From Caloramator fervidus (GTDB lineage: Bacteria; Bacillota; Clostridia; Clostridiales; Caloramatoraceae): 64,000 nt of DNA. The DNA is taken from assembly GCF_900108045.1 (NCBI RefSeq), contig NZ_FNUK01000003.1:30040-94039 (forward strand). Direction: 5' to 3'. The translations under genes and the position numbers were made by a program. This document shows positions 1 through 8,203 of the stretch, piece after piece; within the stretch, counting starts at the first letter, position 1; each line of letters starts with the position of its first letter. Below the pieces are notes generated by a model, which made no database searches, was not told where the DNA came from, and saw nothing but the letters and a program-made list of their open reading frames with translations.

Positions 1-491
1 ATCCCTTTAAGATAGTAGGCTACCTTGCCTAAAGTATTTTTTAAATTAATATCTATCTTTTGAGAAACATCCGTCAAAAGTCCCGCAGCTGCAACGTTTA
101 TAAAATATCTATCATTTATCTTTCCTAAATCAAATTTTGTTAAATTACCCCTAATAATAATTTCACAAGCATCAGAAACTTTCTTTCCTATACCTAAATA
201 TCCTGCAAAATCATTTGCTGTTCCAGAAGGGATTATTCCAATTGGTTTATTTAAACCTGCTTTAAGCATAGAATTTATAACATGATTTATTGTTCCATCT
301 CCTCCAGAAACAATAACAATATCATGATCATAAGCATATTTAATACACTTATAAATATCATCTACTGACATAGTCCTATATGGAGTAACAACATAACCAC
401 CTGATTGCAGTTTGTTAATTACTTGATCTAACTTTAATCTAAAAGTTCTATTACCTGAATATGGATTATAAATTAAAAAAGCCTTCTTCAT
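1..491 (-). CDS. YegS/DagK-family lipid kinase, C-terminus beyond window edge
   Basis: Diacylglycerol-kinase catalytic domain, which transfers ATP phosphate to a membrane lipid. My translation of the first ~163 residues shows the family landmarks in order: NPYSGNR near the N-terminus, SGGDGTINHVMN (the glycine-rich GGDGT nucleotide loop) at about residues 70-80, and PSGTANDFAGYLGIGK at about 100. A strong G-run ribosome site lies just before the ATG at 491. The frame is open to the left edge, so roughly half the usual ~300 residues are missing here; this is the window border, not a truncation. It cannot be told from this fragment whether the substrate is diacylglycerol, undecaprenol or a sphingoid-like lipid. 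The phospholipid genes 600 bases away make a lipid role coherent. Confidence 0.88.
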   Translation of the reverse strand, partial: MKKAFLIYNPYSGNRTFRLKLDQVINKLQSGGYVVTPYRTMSVDDIYKCIKYAYDHDIVIVSGGDGTINHVINSMLKAGLNKPIGIIPSGTANDFAGYLGIGKKVSDACEIIIRGNLTKFDLGKINDRYFINVAAAGLLTDVSQKIDINLKNTLGKVAYYLKG

Positions 492-528
492 GTAAATCCC
501 CCCAACTTTTTATATTTTACTGCAAATT

Positions 529-556
529 AATAGTTCCTGCAACTGCAGGAACTATT
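529..556 (-). terminator. Inverted repeat at the end of the CBS gene
   Basis: A 13-bp perfect inverted repeat (AATAGTTCCTGCA, 2-base centre, TGCAGGAACTATT) touches the stop codon of the CBS gene. It lacks a convincing T-run on either side, so termination is inferred from position and stem strength only. Confidence 0.5.
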
Positions 557-983
557 AATACATATTATGGGTGGGTTTTGAAATATCACTTAATGCCTCT
601 CCCGCATCATCTACTAATTTAGATTCAACAGCCAAATCCCCAATTGCAAGCATTCCAACTAATCTTCCATTTTCTACAACAGGCAATCTTCTAACTTGTT
701 TTTCAGCCATAAGCCTTGCAGCATCATGAACATCCATATTAGGATTTGCAGTAGTTACACCAACAGTCATAACATCCTTAGCTAAAGCATTGTTAAAATC
801 TTTTCCCATAGCAACATCCCTTAACACAATATCTCTATCTGTTACAATTCCAACTACTTTATCTCCATCAACAACCGGAACAGAACCTATATTTTTTTCC
901 TTCATAATTTTTGCTATTTCTATAACTGGAGTATTAGGCGTAACATAAGATACATTTGTAGTCATAAGATCCTTTACTTTCAT
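555..983 (-). CDS. Tandem CBS-domain protein
   Basis: A 142-residue protein made only of two CBS repeats (about residues 5-60 and 70-130). It carries the usual VGIVTDRDIV and LVGMLAIGDLA strands and the VPVV/LPVV motifs. Such free-standing CBS pairs bind adenosine nucleotides and act as soluble sensors of energy state; the partner is unknown. The ATG at 983 is chosen because AGGAGG sits 8 bases upstream; the longer GTG frame at 992 would overlap that ribosome site. It is transcribed towards the lipid kinase gene but separated from it by an inverted repeat. Homologues are often annotated as IMP dehydrogenase-like CBS proteins, but no catalytic domain is present. Confidence 0.9.
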   Translation of the reverse strand: MKVKDLMTTNVSYVTPNTPVIEIAKIMKEKNIGSVPVVDGDKVVGIVTDRDIVLRDVAMGKDFNNALAKDVMTVGVTTANPNMDVHDAARLMAEKQVRRLPVVENGRLVGMLAIGDLAVESKLVDDAGEALSDISKPTHNMY

Positions 984-1037
984 AAATTTCACCTCCTAGT
1001 TAATAGTTTTCCCTTGATTAAATTTATAATTCAAATA

Positions 1038-1066
1038 TTGTAAAAGCGCTGTAAATTTTATATAAT
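1038..1066 (+). promoter_or_regulatory. Sigma-A-type promoter for psd-pssA
   Basis: TTGTAA at 1038-1043 and TATAAT at 1061-1066, separated by exactly 17 bases, stand 35 bases before the psd start. The -10 is perfect and the -35 matches four of six positions. Confidence 0.7.
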
Positions 1067-1100
1067 TACTATAAAAAGAAATAAAAAAGGAGACGTGATT

Positions 1101-1730
1101 ATGAAAATACCTATAAGGAGTGAATGTTTACCTTATGCACTTATTCTATCCTTCTTATCAATTATTTTTTATTTTTTAAACAAATACATAGCTATTTTAA
1201 TGTTAATTCTATTAGCTTTTGTTTTGTTCTTCTTTAGGGACCCTGAAAGAACTATACCTTTTGATGAAAAAAGTTTTTTATCTCCAGCTGATGGAAAAGT
1301 AATCGATATTTGTGAAATCGAAGAAAATGAGTTTTTTAAATCAAAAGCTATAAAAGTTAGCATATTCTTATCTTTATTTAATATCCATGTTAATAGAAGT
1401 CCAATATCCGGTAAAGTAACCTATAAAAAATATAGACCCGGGAAATACTTACCTGCTTTTAAAAGTCATGCATCAGAAATAAATGAAAAAAATATAATAG
1501 GAATAGAAAACGAATATACAAAAGTTTTAGTAAGTCAAATTACAGGGTTTGTAGCAAGAAGAATAGTTTGTTGGAGTAAAATTGGAGATACCCTAAAACA
1601 GGGCGAAAGATTTGGGCTTATAAAATTTGGTTCCTGCACAGAAATAATAATGCCCATAGATACTGAAATAAAAGTAAAAATTGGAGATACCGTCAAAGGT
1701 GGTTTAACAGTTATAGGAGTGATAAAATGA
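1101..1730 (+). CDS. psd: Phosphatidylserine decarboxylase proenzyme
   Basis: Converts phosphatidylserine to phosphatidylethanolamine at the membrane, using a pyruvoyl group made by self-cleavage. The 209-residue length fits the short (archaeal-type) Psd class. Two hydrophobic segments (about residues 10-45) lead into the family signatures FFRDPERTIP, SPADGKV and NIHVNRSP. Near the C-terminus FGSCTEI places the cleavable Gly-Ser pair at about residues 177-178; the serine would become the pyruvoyl group. The ATG at 1101 is used because AAGGAG lies 8 bases upstream; the in-frame GTG at 1095 is too close. The stop codon overlaps pssA by four bases (ATGA), which suggests translational coupling of the two steps. 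Confidence 0.93.
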   Translation: MKIPIRSECLPYALILSFLSIIFYFLNKYIAILMLILLAFVLFFFRDPERTIPFDEKSFLSPADGKVIDICEIEENEFFKSKAIKVSIFLSLFNIHVNRSPISGKVTYKKYRPGKYLPAFKSHASEINEKNIIGIENEYTKVLVSQITGFVARRIVCWSKIGDTLKQGERFGLIKFGSCTEIIMPIDTEIKVKIGDTVKGGLTVIGVIK

Positions 1731-2245
1731 ATGCAAAAATAAATAAAAATATAATCCCAAATATTTTTACTTTCTTAAATCTAACATTTGGAATGCTTTC
1801 AATAATATTTACTTTAAATTCTAATTATATACTATCTGCAACATTAATCATAATGGCAGCCCTTATGGATAGATATGATGGACGTATAGCAAGGCATTTT
1901 AATGCTGCATCGCCATTAGGAAAAGAACTTGATTCTCTTTGCGATTTAATCTCCTTTGGAGTTGCACCAGCAATACTTTCATGGAGTAGTTTTTTAATAA
2001 ACTTAGGAATTATAGGGTATATAATATCTATAATTTTCCCAATAGCTGGAGCTTATAGATTGGCAAGATTTAATGTAACTCCTTTTAATAATTATTTTAT
2101 AGGGGTCCCAATCACATTTGCTGGATTTTTTGTAGCTTTAGACAATATAATAGCTTCATATTATCCTCATACTATTTTATCCTGTATATTTATGATAGCT
2201 TTATCATATCTTATGGTATGTAAAATAAAATTTAAGAAATTTTAA
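1727..2245 (+). CDS. pssA: CDP-diacylglycerol-serine O-phosphatidyltransferase
   Basis: Makes phosphatidylserine from CDP-diacylglycerol and serine; the product feeds the Psd encoded just upstream. The 172-residue protein is hydrophobic throughout, with about five membrane segments. It contains the full CDP-alcohol phosphotransferase signature starting MDRYDGRIAR, with the downstream G-x3-D-x3-D (GKELDSLCD) at the right spacing. It starts inside the psd stop codon (ATGA overlap) with TAGGAGTG as ribosome site. An intrinsic terminator follows at once, so psd-pssA is a closed two-gene operon. Gene order is reversed relative to the reaction order. Confidence 0.94.
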   Translation: MNAKINKNIIPNIFTFLNLTFGMLSIIFTLNSNYILSATLIIMAALMDRYDGRIARHFNAASPLGKELDSLCDLISFGVAPAILSWSSFLINLGIIGYIISIIFPIAGAYRLARFNVTPFNNYFIGVPITFAGFFVALDNIIASYYPHTILSCIFMIALSYLMVCKIKFKKF

Positions 2246-2266
2246 GAGCCGAAAGGCTCTTTTTTT
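2245..2266 (+). terminator. Intrinsic terminator after pssA
   Basis: AGAGCC, GAAA tetraloop, GGCTCT, then a run of six T directly after the stem. It overlaps the last base of the pssA stop codon. Confidence 0.92.
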
Positions 2267-2325
2267 GTGTCAAAAATTAATCTTAAGCATATTATGTTAC
2301 TGTAAGTTCTCTAAGGAGTGATCTT

Positions 2326-2880
2326 ATGAATATAAAAGGAAGCAAAACTGAACAAAACCTTTTAAAAACCTTTGCTGGAGAATCTAGAGCTAGAAACAAA
2401 TATACTTTTTATGCAGAAAAAGCAAAGGAAGAAGGTTTTGAATTTATTGCTGCAATATTTTATGAAACTGCTGAAAATGAAAAAGCCCATGCAAGAAGAG
2501 TTTTCAATGATTTTCTAAAAGACAATAAAACAACAGCTGAAAACCTTTTAAATGCTGCAATGGGGGAAGCCTATGAAAGTGAAAAAATGTATAAAGAATT
2601 TGAGAAAACAGCCCGTCAAGAAGGATTTGAGGAAATAGCTAATTTCTATAAAGAACTTGCTGAAACCGAAGAATATCACAAAGAAAGATTTAAAGCTATC
2701 CTAGAAAACCTAAAAAATGGTAAAATATTCAAAAGAAATATAAAGGTAAAATGGCATTGCAGAAATTGTGGTTATATACATGAAGATTATGAAGCTCCTG
2801 AAAGATGTCCATTGTGCAACTTCCCAAAAAGCTATTTTGAAATATATTGCGAAAACTTTAAAGAAGGTGTTAATCTATGA
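2326..2880 (+). CDS. rbr: Rubrerythrin
   Basis: Anaerobe peroxidase that reduces hydrogen peroxide with a di-iron site fed by a rubredoxin-like centre. The ferritin-like four-helix part (residues 1-135) shows E19, the E52-x2-H55 pair and the E115-x2-H118 pair. The tail carries a rubredoxin-type site with C145-x2-C148 and C161-x2-C164. The 184-residue length is close to the usual ~190. TAAGGAG precedes the ATG at 2326. The stop overlaps the start of a 51-codon acidic frame, and a terminator follows that, so the two form a small operon for oxidative stress defence. Confidence 0.95.
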   Translation: MNIKGSKTEQNLLKTFAGESRARNKYTFYAEKAKEEGFEFIAAIFYETAENEKAHARRVFNDFLKDNKTTAENLLNAAMGEAYESEKMYKEFEKTARQEGFEEIANFYKELAETEEYHKERFKAILENLKNGKIFKRNIKVKWHCRNCGYIHEDYEAPERCPLCNFPKSYFEIYCENFKEGVNL

Positions 2881-3032
2881 AAAAATGCATGATTGCTTGG
2901 ATTCCATATGATCTTTTATTAGATTTGGATGAAGAACTTATTAAATTTAGAAATAAAAACGAAGAAAATTTTCATGATGAATATGATGAAATAGACAAAG
3001 AATATATTGAAGAAGAATTAAATAAAAAATAA
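2877..3032 (+). CDS. Small acidic protein coupled to rubrerythrin
   Basis: A 51-codon frame that starts within the rubrerythrin stop codon (ATGA overlap) and ends three bases before a terminator stem. I do not recognise it. The translation begins MKKCMIAWIPYDLLLDLDEE. The first 15 residues are rather hydrophobic, and the rest is very rich in Asp and Glu (about 20 acidic residues in all). Coupling to rubrerythrin and the clean fit between stop and terminator argue that it is translated. No metal-binding motif beyond one cysteine is seen, so a role is not proposed. Confidence 0.6.
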   Translation: MKKCMIAWIPYDLLLDLDEELIKFRNKNEENFHDEYDEIDKEYIEEELNKK

Positions 3033-3034
3033 AG

Positions 3035-3058
3035 GTGTGCCAAAATGGCACACTTTTT
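3035..3058 (+). terminator. Intrinsic terminator after the rubrerythrin operon
   Basis: Seven-base stem GTGTGCC/GGCACAC with an AAAAT loop, followed by five T. Confidence 0.9.
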
Positions 3059-3080
3059 AGTAATATAAATGGTGATGTCT

Positions 3081-4073
3081 ATGACTTTTATAATAAAAAA
3101 TATTCACATCTTTAATTTATTTTTTGTTTTTATAATTTTAATAATCCTATCAATTAAAATTAGCAAAGAAATAAGTCTACTTTCACAACTTATAGGAGAT
3201 AAACTTGGAGGATTTATAAGTTCAACGTCTGGAAATCTTCCTGAACTTTTTATAAGTATATTTGCTTTAAAAAGTAATATGATAAATCTTGTAAAAGTTG
3301 GTCTTTTGGGTTCAATAATCGGAAATATGCTACTTGTTCTAGGTCTTAGCATACTATTTGGAGGTATTAAATATAAAGAACAAAAATTCAACAAAATAAT
3401 AGCAAGAACAAATTTCTCCCTTTTATTCTTAGCATTAAGTAGTTTCATAATAGCTTCTACAATATCATATCAAGGAAAATTAGGAAATGAAAAACTATAT
3501 TTATTTAGCTTTTTAACCGCAACAGTTTTATTACTAACATACATTTTAGGCCTTGTATTTTCATTGGTAACTCATAAAAATCTATTTTATATTCAATCTG
3601 AAGATGATTACAATGAAAATCAAGCAAAACCAAATATTATCTTAATAATAATCCTATTAATCAGCATTTATATTTTAAGCGAAATCTTTGTCAATCTTGT
3701 TGACAAGATAATTGCAAATTATAAAATTCCTGAAAAGCTTTTAGGAGTTATTATAATGCCTTTAGTAGGAAATGTATCTGAGTATATAACTGCTATATAT
3801 ACAGCCCTTAAAGATAAAATAAATTTATCCATTGAAATATCAATAGGCTCAAGTATGCAACTACTTCTTTTTACGCTTCCTACAATTGTAATAATAGCTT
3901 TTATGCTTAAACTACCTTTAACTTTAGTTTATAACTTTTATGAGCTTATCATATTAATTATATCAATAGGTCTGGCATTTTTCGTATTCCAAGACGGAAA
4001 AACCTATTGGATTGAAGGAGCTATACTTCTTGCATCATATATAATAATAATATTGAGTTTTTCATTAATTTAA
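3081..4073 (+). CDS. CaCA-family cation (calcium/proton) antiporter
   Basis: Integral membrane exchanger of the calcium/cation antiporter superfamily, most like the CaxA/ChaA branch that expels Ca2+ in exchange for protons. About 330 residues and ten to eleven hydrophobic segments. The first alpha-repeat has GNLPELFISIFAL and the characteristic GSIIGNMLLVLGLSILFGG stretch. The second repeat has VGNVSEYITAIYTALK and ISIGSSMQLLLF, so both acidic GN-x2-E centres are intact. The ATG at 3081 is preferred because GGTGAT sits just before it, as in other genes of this window; the frame continues up to an ATG at 3069 without a ribosome site. Ion preference cannot be read from sequence alone. Confidence 0.88.
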   Translation: MTFIIKNIHIFNLFFVFIILIILSIKISKEISLLSQLIGDKLGGFISSTSGNLPELFISIFALKSNMINLVKVGLLGSIIGNMLLVLGLSILFGGIKYKEQKFNKIIARTNFSLLFLALSSFIIASTISYQGKLGNEKLYLFSFLTATVLLLTYILGLVFSLVTHKNLFYIQSEDDYNENQAKPNIILIIILLISIYILSEIFVNLVDKIIANYKIPEKLLGVIIMPLVGNVSEYITAIYTALKDKINLSIEISIGSSMQLLLFTLPTIVIIAFMLKLPLTLVYNFYELIILIISIGLAFFVFQDGKTYWIEGAILLASYIIIILSFSLI

Positions 4074-4074
4074 A

Positions 4075-4099
4075 AAGGCATGGTTGACCATGCCTTATT
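4075..4099. terminator. Shared terminator between antiporter and serine dehydratase
   Basis: Ten-base stem AAGGCATGGT/ACCATGCCTT lies between two convergent genes and overlaps the sdaAA stop codon. A short T-rich stretch lies on both sides, so it probably works in both directions. Confidence 0.75.
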
Positions 4100-4967
4100 C
4101 TCCAAATATTTCTTTCATAAATTTTTGCCCTGTAGGAGTTGCAGCAATTCCTCCTAATGCAGTTTCTCTAAGTTCAAAAGGTAATGATTTTCCAACTTTA
4201 TACATAGCATCAACAACTTCATCGAAAGGAATTATACTCTTTATACCAGCTAATGCTAAATCTGCAGATGTTAAAGCATTTACGGCTCCTGATGAATTTC
4301 TTAAATAACAAGGAGCTTCAACTAAACCAGCAACAGGATCACATACTAATCCTAAAATATTTTGAATAGCTATAGCTGCTGCATGTAAAGCTTGCTCTGG
4401 TGTCCCACCAGCCATTTCAACTACAGCAGCTGCCGCCATTGCTGCTGCAGAACCACACTCAGCTTGGCAACCACCTTCAGCTCCTGATACTGTAGCATTT
4501 TTAGCTATAATTTGTCCAATGCCAGAAGCTGTAAAAAGAGCTTCAACCATTTCATCTTCATTTTTATTTAAAACTTCAGCAGCAGTTATGATAACTGCTG
4601 GTAAAATTCCTGCAGAACCTGCAGTTGGAGCTGCAACTATTTTGCCCATTGAAGCATTAACTTCAGATACTGATAATGCCCTTGCCATAGCTTTATTTAT
4701 TATATTACCTGAAATAGTCTTTTTATTTTTTACATAATCTTCTACCTTTTTAGCATTTCCTCCTATAAGTCCACTTATTGAAATAACTTCTTTTTCAAGT
4801 CCACGATTTGCTGAATCTATCATAACTTTTAAAACACTTCTCATCTGTTCAAATATTTCTTTCTTACTTTTTCCTGTTCTTTCACTTTCATAATCTAAAA
4901 CAACATCACATATTCTTTTGTTTTTTTCTTTTGCAATTTTTATTAAATCGCTTCCTTTTGTATACAT
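4095..4967 (-). CDS. sdaAA: L-serine dehydratase, alpha subunit
   Basis: Iron-sulfur subunit of the two-subunit serine deaminase that makes pyruvate and ammonia from L-serine. The 290 residues show the glycine-rich PTAGSAGILPAV core. Cysteines that can hold the [4Fe-4S] cluster are C167 and C171 (GGCQAECGS), C209 (CDPVAG) and C220. A ribosome site GAGGAAATTTT precedes the start. The beta subunit gene lies 14 bases upstream in the same operon. Both belong to a leftward run with yitT, a nucleoside kinase and gltX. The enzyme is oxygen-sensitive, in keeping with an anaerobe. Confidence 0.96.
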   Translation of the reverse strand: MYTKGSDLIKIAKEKNKRICDVVLDYESERTGKSKKEIFEQMRSVLKVMIDSANRGLEKEVISISGLIGGNAKKVEDYVKNKKTISGNIINKAMARALSVSEVNASMGKIVAAPTAGSAGILPAVIITAAEVLNKNEDEMVEALFTASGIGQIIAKNATVSGAEGGCQAECGSAAAMAAAAVVEMAGGTPEQALHAAAIAIQNILGLVCDPVAGLVEAPCYLRNSSGAVNALTSADLALAGIKSIIPFDEVVDAMYKVGKSLPFELRETALGGIAATPTGQKFMKEIFGE

Positions 4968-4981
4968 AAAATTTCCTCCTC

Positions 4982-5647
4982 TTATACTGGATTTATAACT
5001 ATTACATTAAGCATATCCTTTATATTTCTAATCTTTTCTACCATTTCATCATCAACCTTTGCATCTAATTCAATAATAGCTGTTGTAATCATTTGTAAAT
5101 TTCTTGTTACCTTCATATTAGCGATATTAATATCCTTTTCTAATATAAACTTTGAAATATCTGCTAACATACCCTTTCTATCATTATATTTTGCAATTAT
5201 AGTAGGATATTCTCCTGTAAACTCTACTTTTTCTCCTTCTATTTCAGTTATTAAAATGTTACCTCCACCTATAGATGATCCCATAACCTCAACATTTTTT
5301 CCATCCTTTTTATAAAAAACAAATTTTACTGTATTAGGATGTTGATCTCCTAAATCAGTTGGAATAAAAATTACTTCTATACCTTTTTCTTTTGCTATTT
5401 CTAATGAATTTCTAAGCCTTTCATCATCTGGATCCATACCTAATACTCCTGCAACCAAAGCTCTATCAGTTCCATGTCCTTTATATGTTTTTGCAAAAGA
5501 GCCATGTAAATAAAATTCTACTTTGTAAAAATCATCTCCAGCTATCTTGCTTGCAACCTTACCTAACCTTGCGGCTCCTGCTGTGTGGGAACTTGATGGT
5601 CCTATCATGACTGGTCCTAAAATATCAAAAACTCCATAAAGTTTCAT
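4982..5647 (-). CDS. sdaAB: L-serine dehydratase, beta subunit
   Basis: Partner of SdaAA. Residues 1-140 carry the beta-fold domain with GPVMIGPSSSHTAGAARLG, a stretch typical of the family. Residues 150-221 form an ACT domain (GMLADISKFILEKDINIANM), the usual place for amino-acid regulation. The 221-residue length is standard. It starts 15 bases after the yitT stop with GAAGGGGTG as ribosome site and is followed after 14 bases by sdaAA, so subunit stoichiometry is probably set by tight coupling. Confidence 0.96.
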   Translation of the reverse strand: MKLYGVFDILGPVMIGPSSSHTAGAARLGKVASKIAGDDFYKVEFYLHGSFAKTYKGHGTDRALVAGVLGMDPDDERLRNSLEIAKEKGIEVIFIPTDLGDQHPNTVKFVFYKKDGKNVEVMGSSIGGGNILITEIEGEKVEFTGEYPTIIAKYNDRKGMLADISKFILEKDINIANMKVTRNLQMITTAIIELDAKVDDEMVEKIRNIKDMLNVIVINPV

Positions 5648-5662
5648 TTAAACACCCCTTCT

Positions 5663-6514
5663 TTAGTAAATATTTTTAAAGCCTTTTCCTTGAACCTCCG
5701 CAACATCAATTATAGTCAAAAATGCCCCAGGGTCAATATCAAAAACAATAGTTTTTATCTTTATAAGCTGATTTAAAGTAATTATACAGTATATCACTTT
5801 TTTATTGTGTCCTGTATAAGCACCTTCTCCATATAAAAAAGTAACTCCTCGCCCTAATTCTTTAAATATTCTTGTGGATATATCTTCTGGTTTATCCGTT
5901 ACTATCATAATCATTTTCTTCCTGTCAAAACCTTGTAAAACATATTCTAAAACTCTAGAAGATATAAACATAGAAATTAATGTGTATAAACCAGCTTCTA
6001 AGCTACTTATAATGCTTCCTAACAACACCACAAACAAGTTTATAATAAAAGATACAGTAGAAATATTAACTCCTAATCTTTTCTTTAAAGCTACCGCAAC
6101 TATGTCAATTCCACCCATTGAGCCTTTATTTTTCAAAACAATTCCTAACCCTATTCCATTTAATACACCTCCATATATGGAGGATAATAAAATATCCTTA
6201 ATATTTAAGGCACTTGTTAAATCTTTAGTTAAAATCAAAAAAAAGGACAGGAGTAAAACTCCTACTACACTGAAAAAAATAAAATCATACTCTAACTCTT
6301 TAATTCCATACAAAAAAATTGGAATATTAAATAATAATACTAAGTAACCAGAAGGAATACCAGTTAAATACTGAGTTATTATAGCTAAACCTGAAACTCC
6401 TCCGCTTAAAAGTTTATGCGGAACTATAAAAGCATTTATTCCAACAGCTGAAATAAAACATCCAAGTAAAATAAAAATTAATCTCTTAAAAGACCTTCGT
6501 ATATCAAATTTCAT
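5663..6514 (-). CDS. YitT-family membrane protein (DUF161/DUF2179)
   Basis: Membrane protein of the YitT/YpjC family, 283 residues from the ATG at 6514. Five to six hydrophobic segments occupy residues 5-190, with the family stretches GINAFIVPHKLLSGG and KNKGSMGGIDIVA. The last ~80 residues are a soluble DUF2179 domain (MIMIVTDKPEDIS and GEGAYTG), which resembles small regulatory folds. GGGGGAATTTG marks the start; the longer frame would run into the upstream kinase gene. Function in the family is unsettled. The operon position next to serine dehydratase suggests, but does not show, transport of an amino acid or related small molecule. Confidence 0.88.
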   Translation of the reverse strand: MKFDIRRSFKRLIFILLGCFISAVGINAFIVPHKLLSGGVSGLAIITQYLTGIPSGYLVLLFNIPIFLYGIKELEYDFIFFSVVGVLLLSFFLILTKDLTSALNIKDILLSSIYGGVLNGIGLGIVLKNKGSMGGIDIVAVALKKRLGVNISTVSFIINLFVVLLGSIISSLEAGLYTLISMFISSRVLEYVLQGFDRKKMIMIVTDKPEDISTRIFKELGRGVTFLYGEGAYTGHNKKVIYCIITLNQLIKIKTIVFDIDPGAFLTIIDVAEVQGKGFKNIY

Positions 6515-6533
6515 CAAATTCCCCCTATTATAA

Positions 6534-8156
6534 TTATTCAAAGCAGCTTCCGCCAATAAATTCCCTTATGATAGAATTTTTAGGAATTAACTCCTCTATA
6601 TCTCCATTTGCTTCAAGGAAATATTCTAAAAACATCAATAGTCTATATGCTTCTAAATATGCTGGACTTTCCTTTGGAATCTTTTTTAAATGCTCATAAG
6701 CATATTTTTTTAATATACACATTTCATAGGCTAAAGTAGAATTAAACATTACATCAGCCTCTTCTTGATAAGGGAAAATATAAATTTCTTCACCAGATCT
6801 TACTTTTGGCCAAGATATTATAGTGTCTTCAGGACTCTTTCCTCTATATTTTGCATCCCTTACAATTCTTCTTAAAAGCCTTACATCTGTTGTAGGTATT
6901 CTATTATGATCATCTAAATTTAATTGAGTTAACGCACTAATATATATTTTAAACTTATTTTCCCTAGGAATTGATTTTGTTAACAATTCATTAAGGCCAT
7001 GAATTCCTTCTATAATTAATATAGTTTCATCATCCATTTTAAGCTTTTTACCTGAATTTACTCTTTTGCCAGAAATAAAATCATATCTTGGTAGCTCAAT
7101 TTCTTTTCCTTCTAAAAGCATGTGTAAGTGCTTGTTAAATAATTCTATATCTAAAGCATAAATAGATTCAAAATCATATTCACCATTTTCATCCTTTGGA
7201 GTATCTTCTCTGTTTACAAAATAATCATCCAATGAAATAGGATATGGCTTAAATCCATGTATCCTAAGCTGTATAGAAAGTCTTTTTGAAAAAGTAGTCT
7301 TTCCTGACGAAGAAGGTCCTGCTATTAAAACGATTTTTATTTTATCCCTATTTTCATAAATCATATCTGCAATATAAGCAAGCTTTTTTTCATGTAAAGC
7401 TTCCGAAACTAAAACTATATCCTTTATTTCTCCATTAAAAACTTTTTCATTTAAAGCTCCTACATCTGCAACATCTAAAATCTTTGCCCACTCCTCAGTT
7501 TCTCTAAATATCTTAGAGAGCTTTGGAACATCTTTAAACTCAAAAATTTTATCTGGACTTTTTTCATTAGGATAAGTTATTAAAATCCCTGGTTCATATA
7601 AGATTAAATCAAAAAGTTTTAAATACCCTGTAGAAGGAACTAAAGGACCATAAAAGAAATCATATAAGTTTTCACACTTTCTAAGCTCAACAAAATCCTT
7701 ATTTATAAATTTAAAAAGTCTTATTTTATCCTTCATATTTAACTTTTCAAATATCTTTATCCCCTCATCCTTTTTTACTTTTATTTTTTCAAAGGGTATA
7801 TCCTTATCTACTAATTGTTTCATCCTTGATTTTATTTTATTTACAATTTCATTATCCAATTTTTTATCCATGTGAATTTCACAATACAAAGCCTTATTAA
7901 GGGAATGTTCAATAGTAACTCGTGCATTAGGAAATAAATCATAAACAGCTTTAATCAAAAGAAAACTTAAACTTCTTACATAAGTTCTAACTCCTGCAGT
8001 CTCTTTTAAAGTTACCGGCCTTATAATTGAATCTTTACAAACAAATTCGCTTAATTCAGTATAACTTCCATTAACAACTGCTAATGGAATAATCTCTTTT
8101 TTAAGTTCTTCTTTTAATATATCCTCTAATTTTCTCTTTTGAAAGTTCTCTGTCAT
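6534..8156 (-). CDS. Nucleoside (uridine-type) kinase with ThrRS-like N-terminal domain
   Basis: A 540-residue protein. The N-terminal ~230 residues resemble the TGS/second additional domain of threonyl-tRNA synthetase (VTIEHSLNKALYCEIH). The C-terminal half is a phosphoribulokinase/uridine-kinase fold with a P-loop GPSSSGKTTFSKRL near residue 280, the SLDDYF motif and a TTDVRLLRRIVRD segment. Proteins with this layout are common in Clostridia and are called nucleoside kinase or uridine kinase-like; the exact substrate is not known to me. The ATG at 8156 follows GGAGGTGAATATA; the GTG at 8171 is part of that ribosome site. The gene sits 19 bases before yitT and 47 bases after gltX. Confidence 0.88.
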   Translation of the reverse strand: MTENFQKRKLEDILKEELKKEIIPLAVVNGSYTELSEFVCKDSIIRPVTLKETAGVRTYVRSLSFLLIKAVYDLFPNARVTIEHSLNKALYCEIHMDKKLDNEIVNKIKSRMKQLVDKDIPFEKIKVKKDEGIKIFEKLNMKDKIRLFKFINKDFVELRKCENLYDFFYGPLVPSTGYLKLFDLILYEPGILITYPNEKSPDKIFEFKDVPKLSKIFRETEEWAKILDVADVGALNEKVFNGEIKDIVLVSEALHEKKLAYIADMIYENRDKIKIVLIAGPSSSGKTTFSKRLSIQLRIHGFKPYPISLDDYFVNREDTPKDENGEYDFESIYALDIELFNKHLHMLLEGKEIELPRYDFISGKRVNSGKKLKMDDETILIIEGIHGLNELLTKSIPRENKFKIYISALTQLNLDDHNRIPTTDVRLLRRIVRDAKYRGKSPEDTIISWPKVRSGEEIYIFPYQEEADVMFNSTLAYEMCILKKYAYEHLKKIPKESPAYLEAYRLLMFLEYFLEANGDIEELIPKNSIIREFIGGSCFE

Positions 8157-8203
8157 TATATTCACCTCCACAGTTTTGCGTGTAATATTATTATATTCAA
8201 CTC

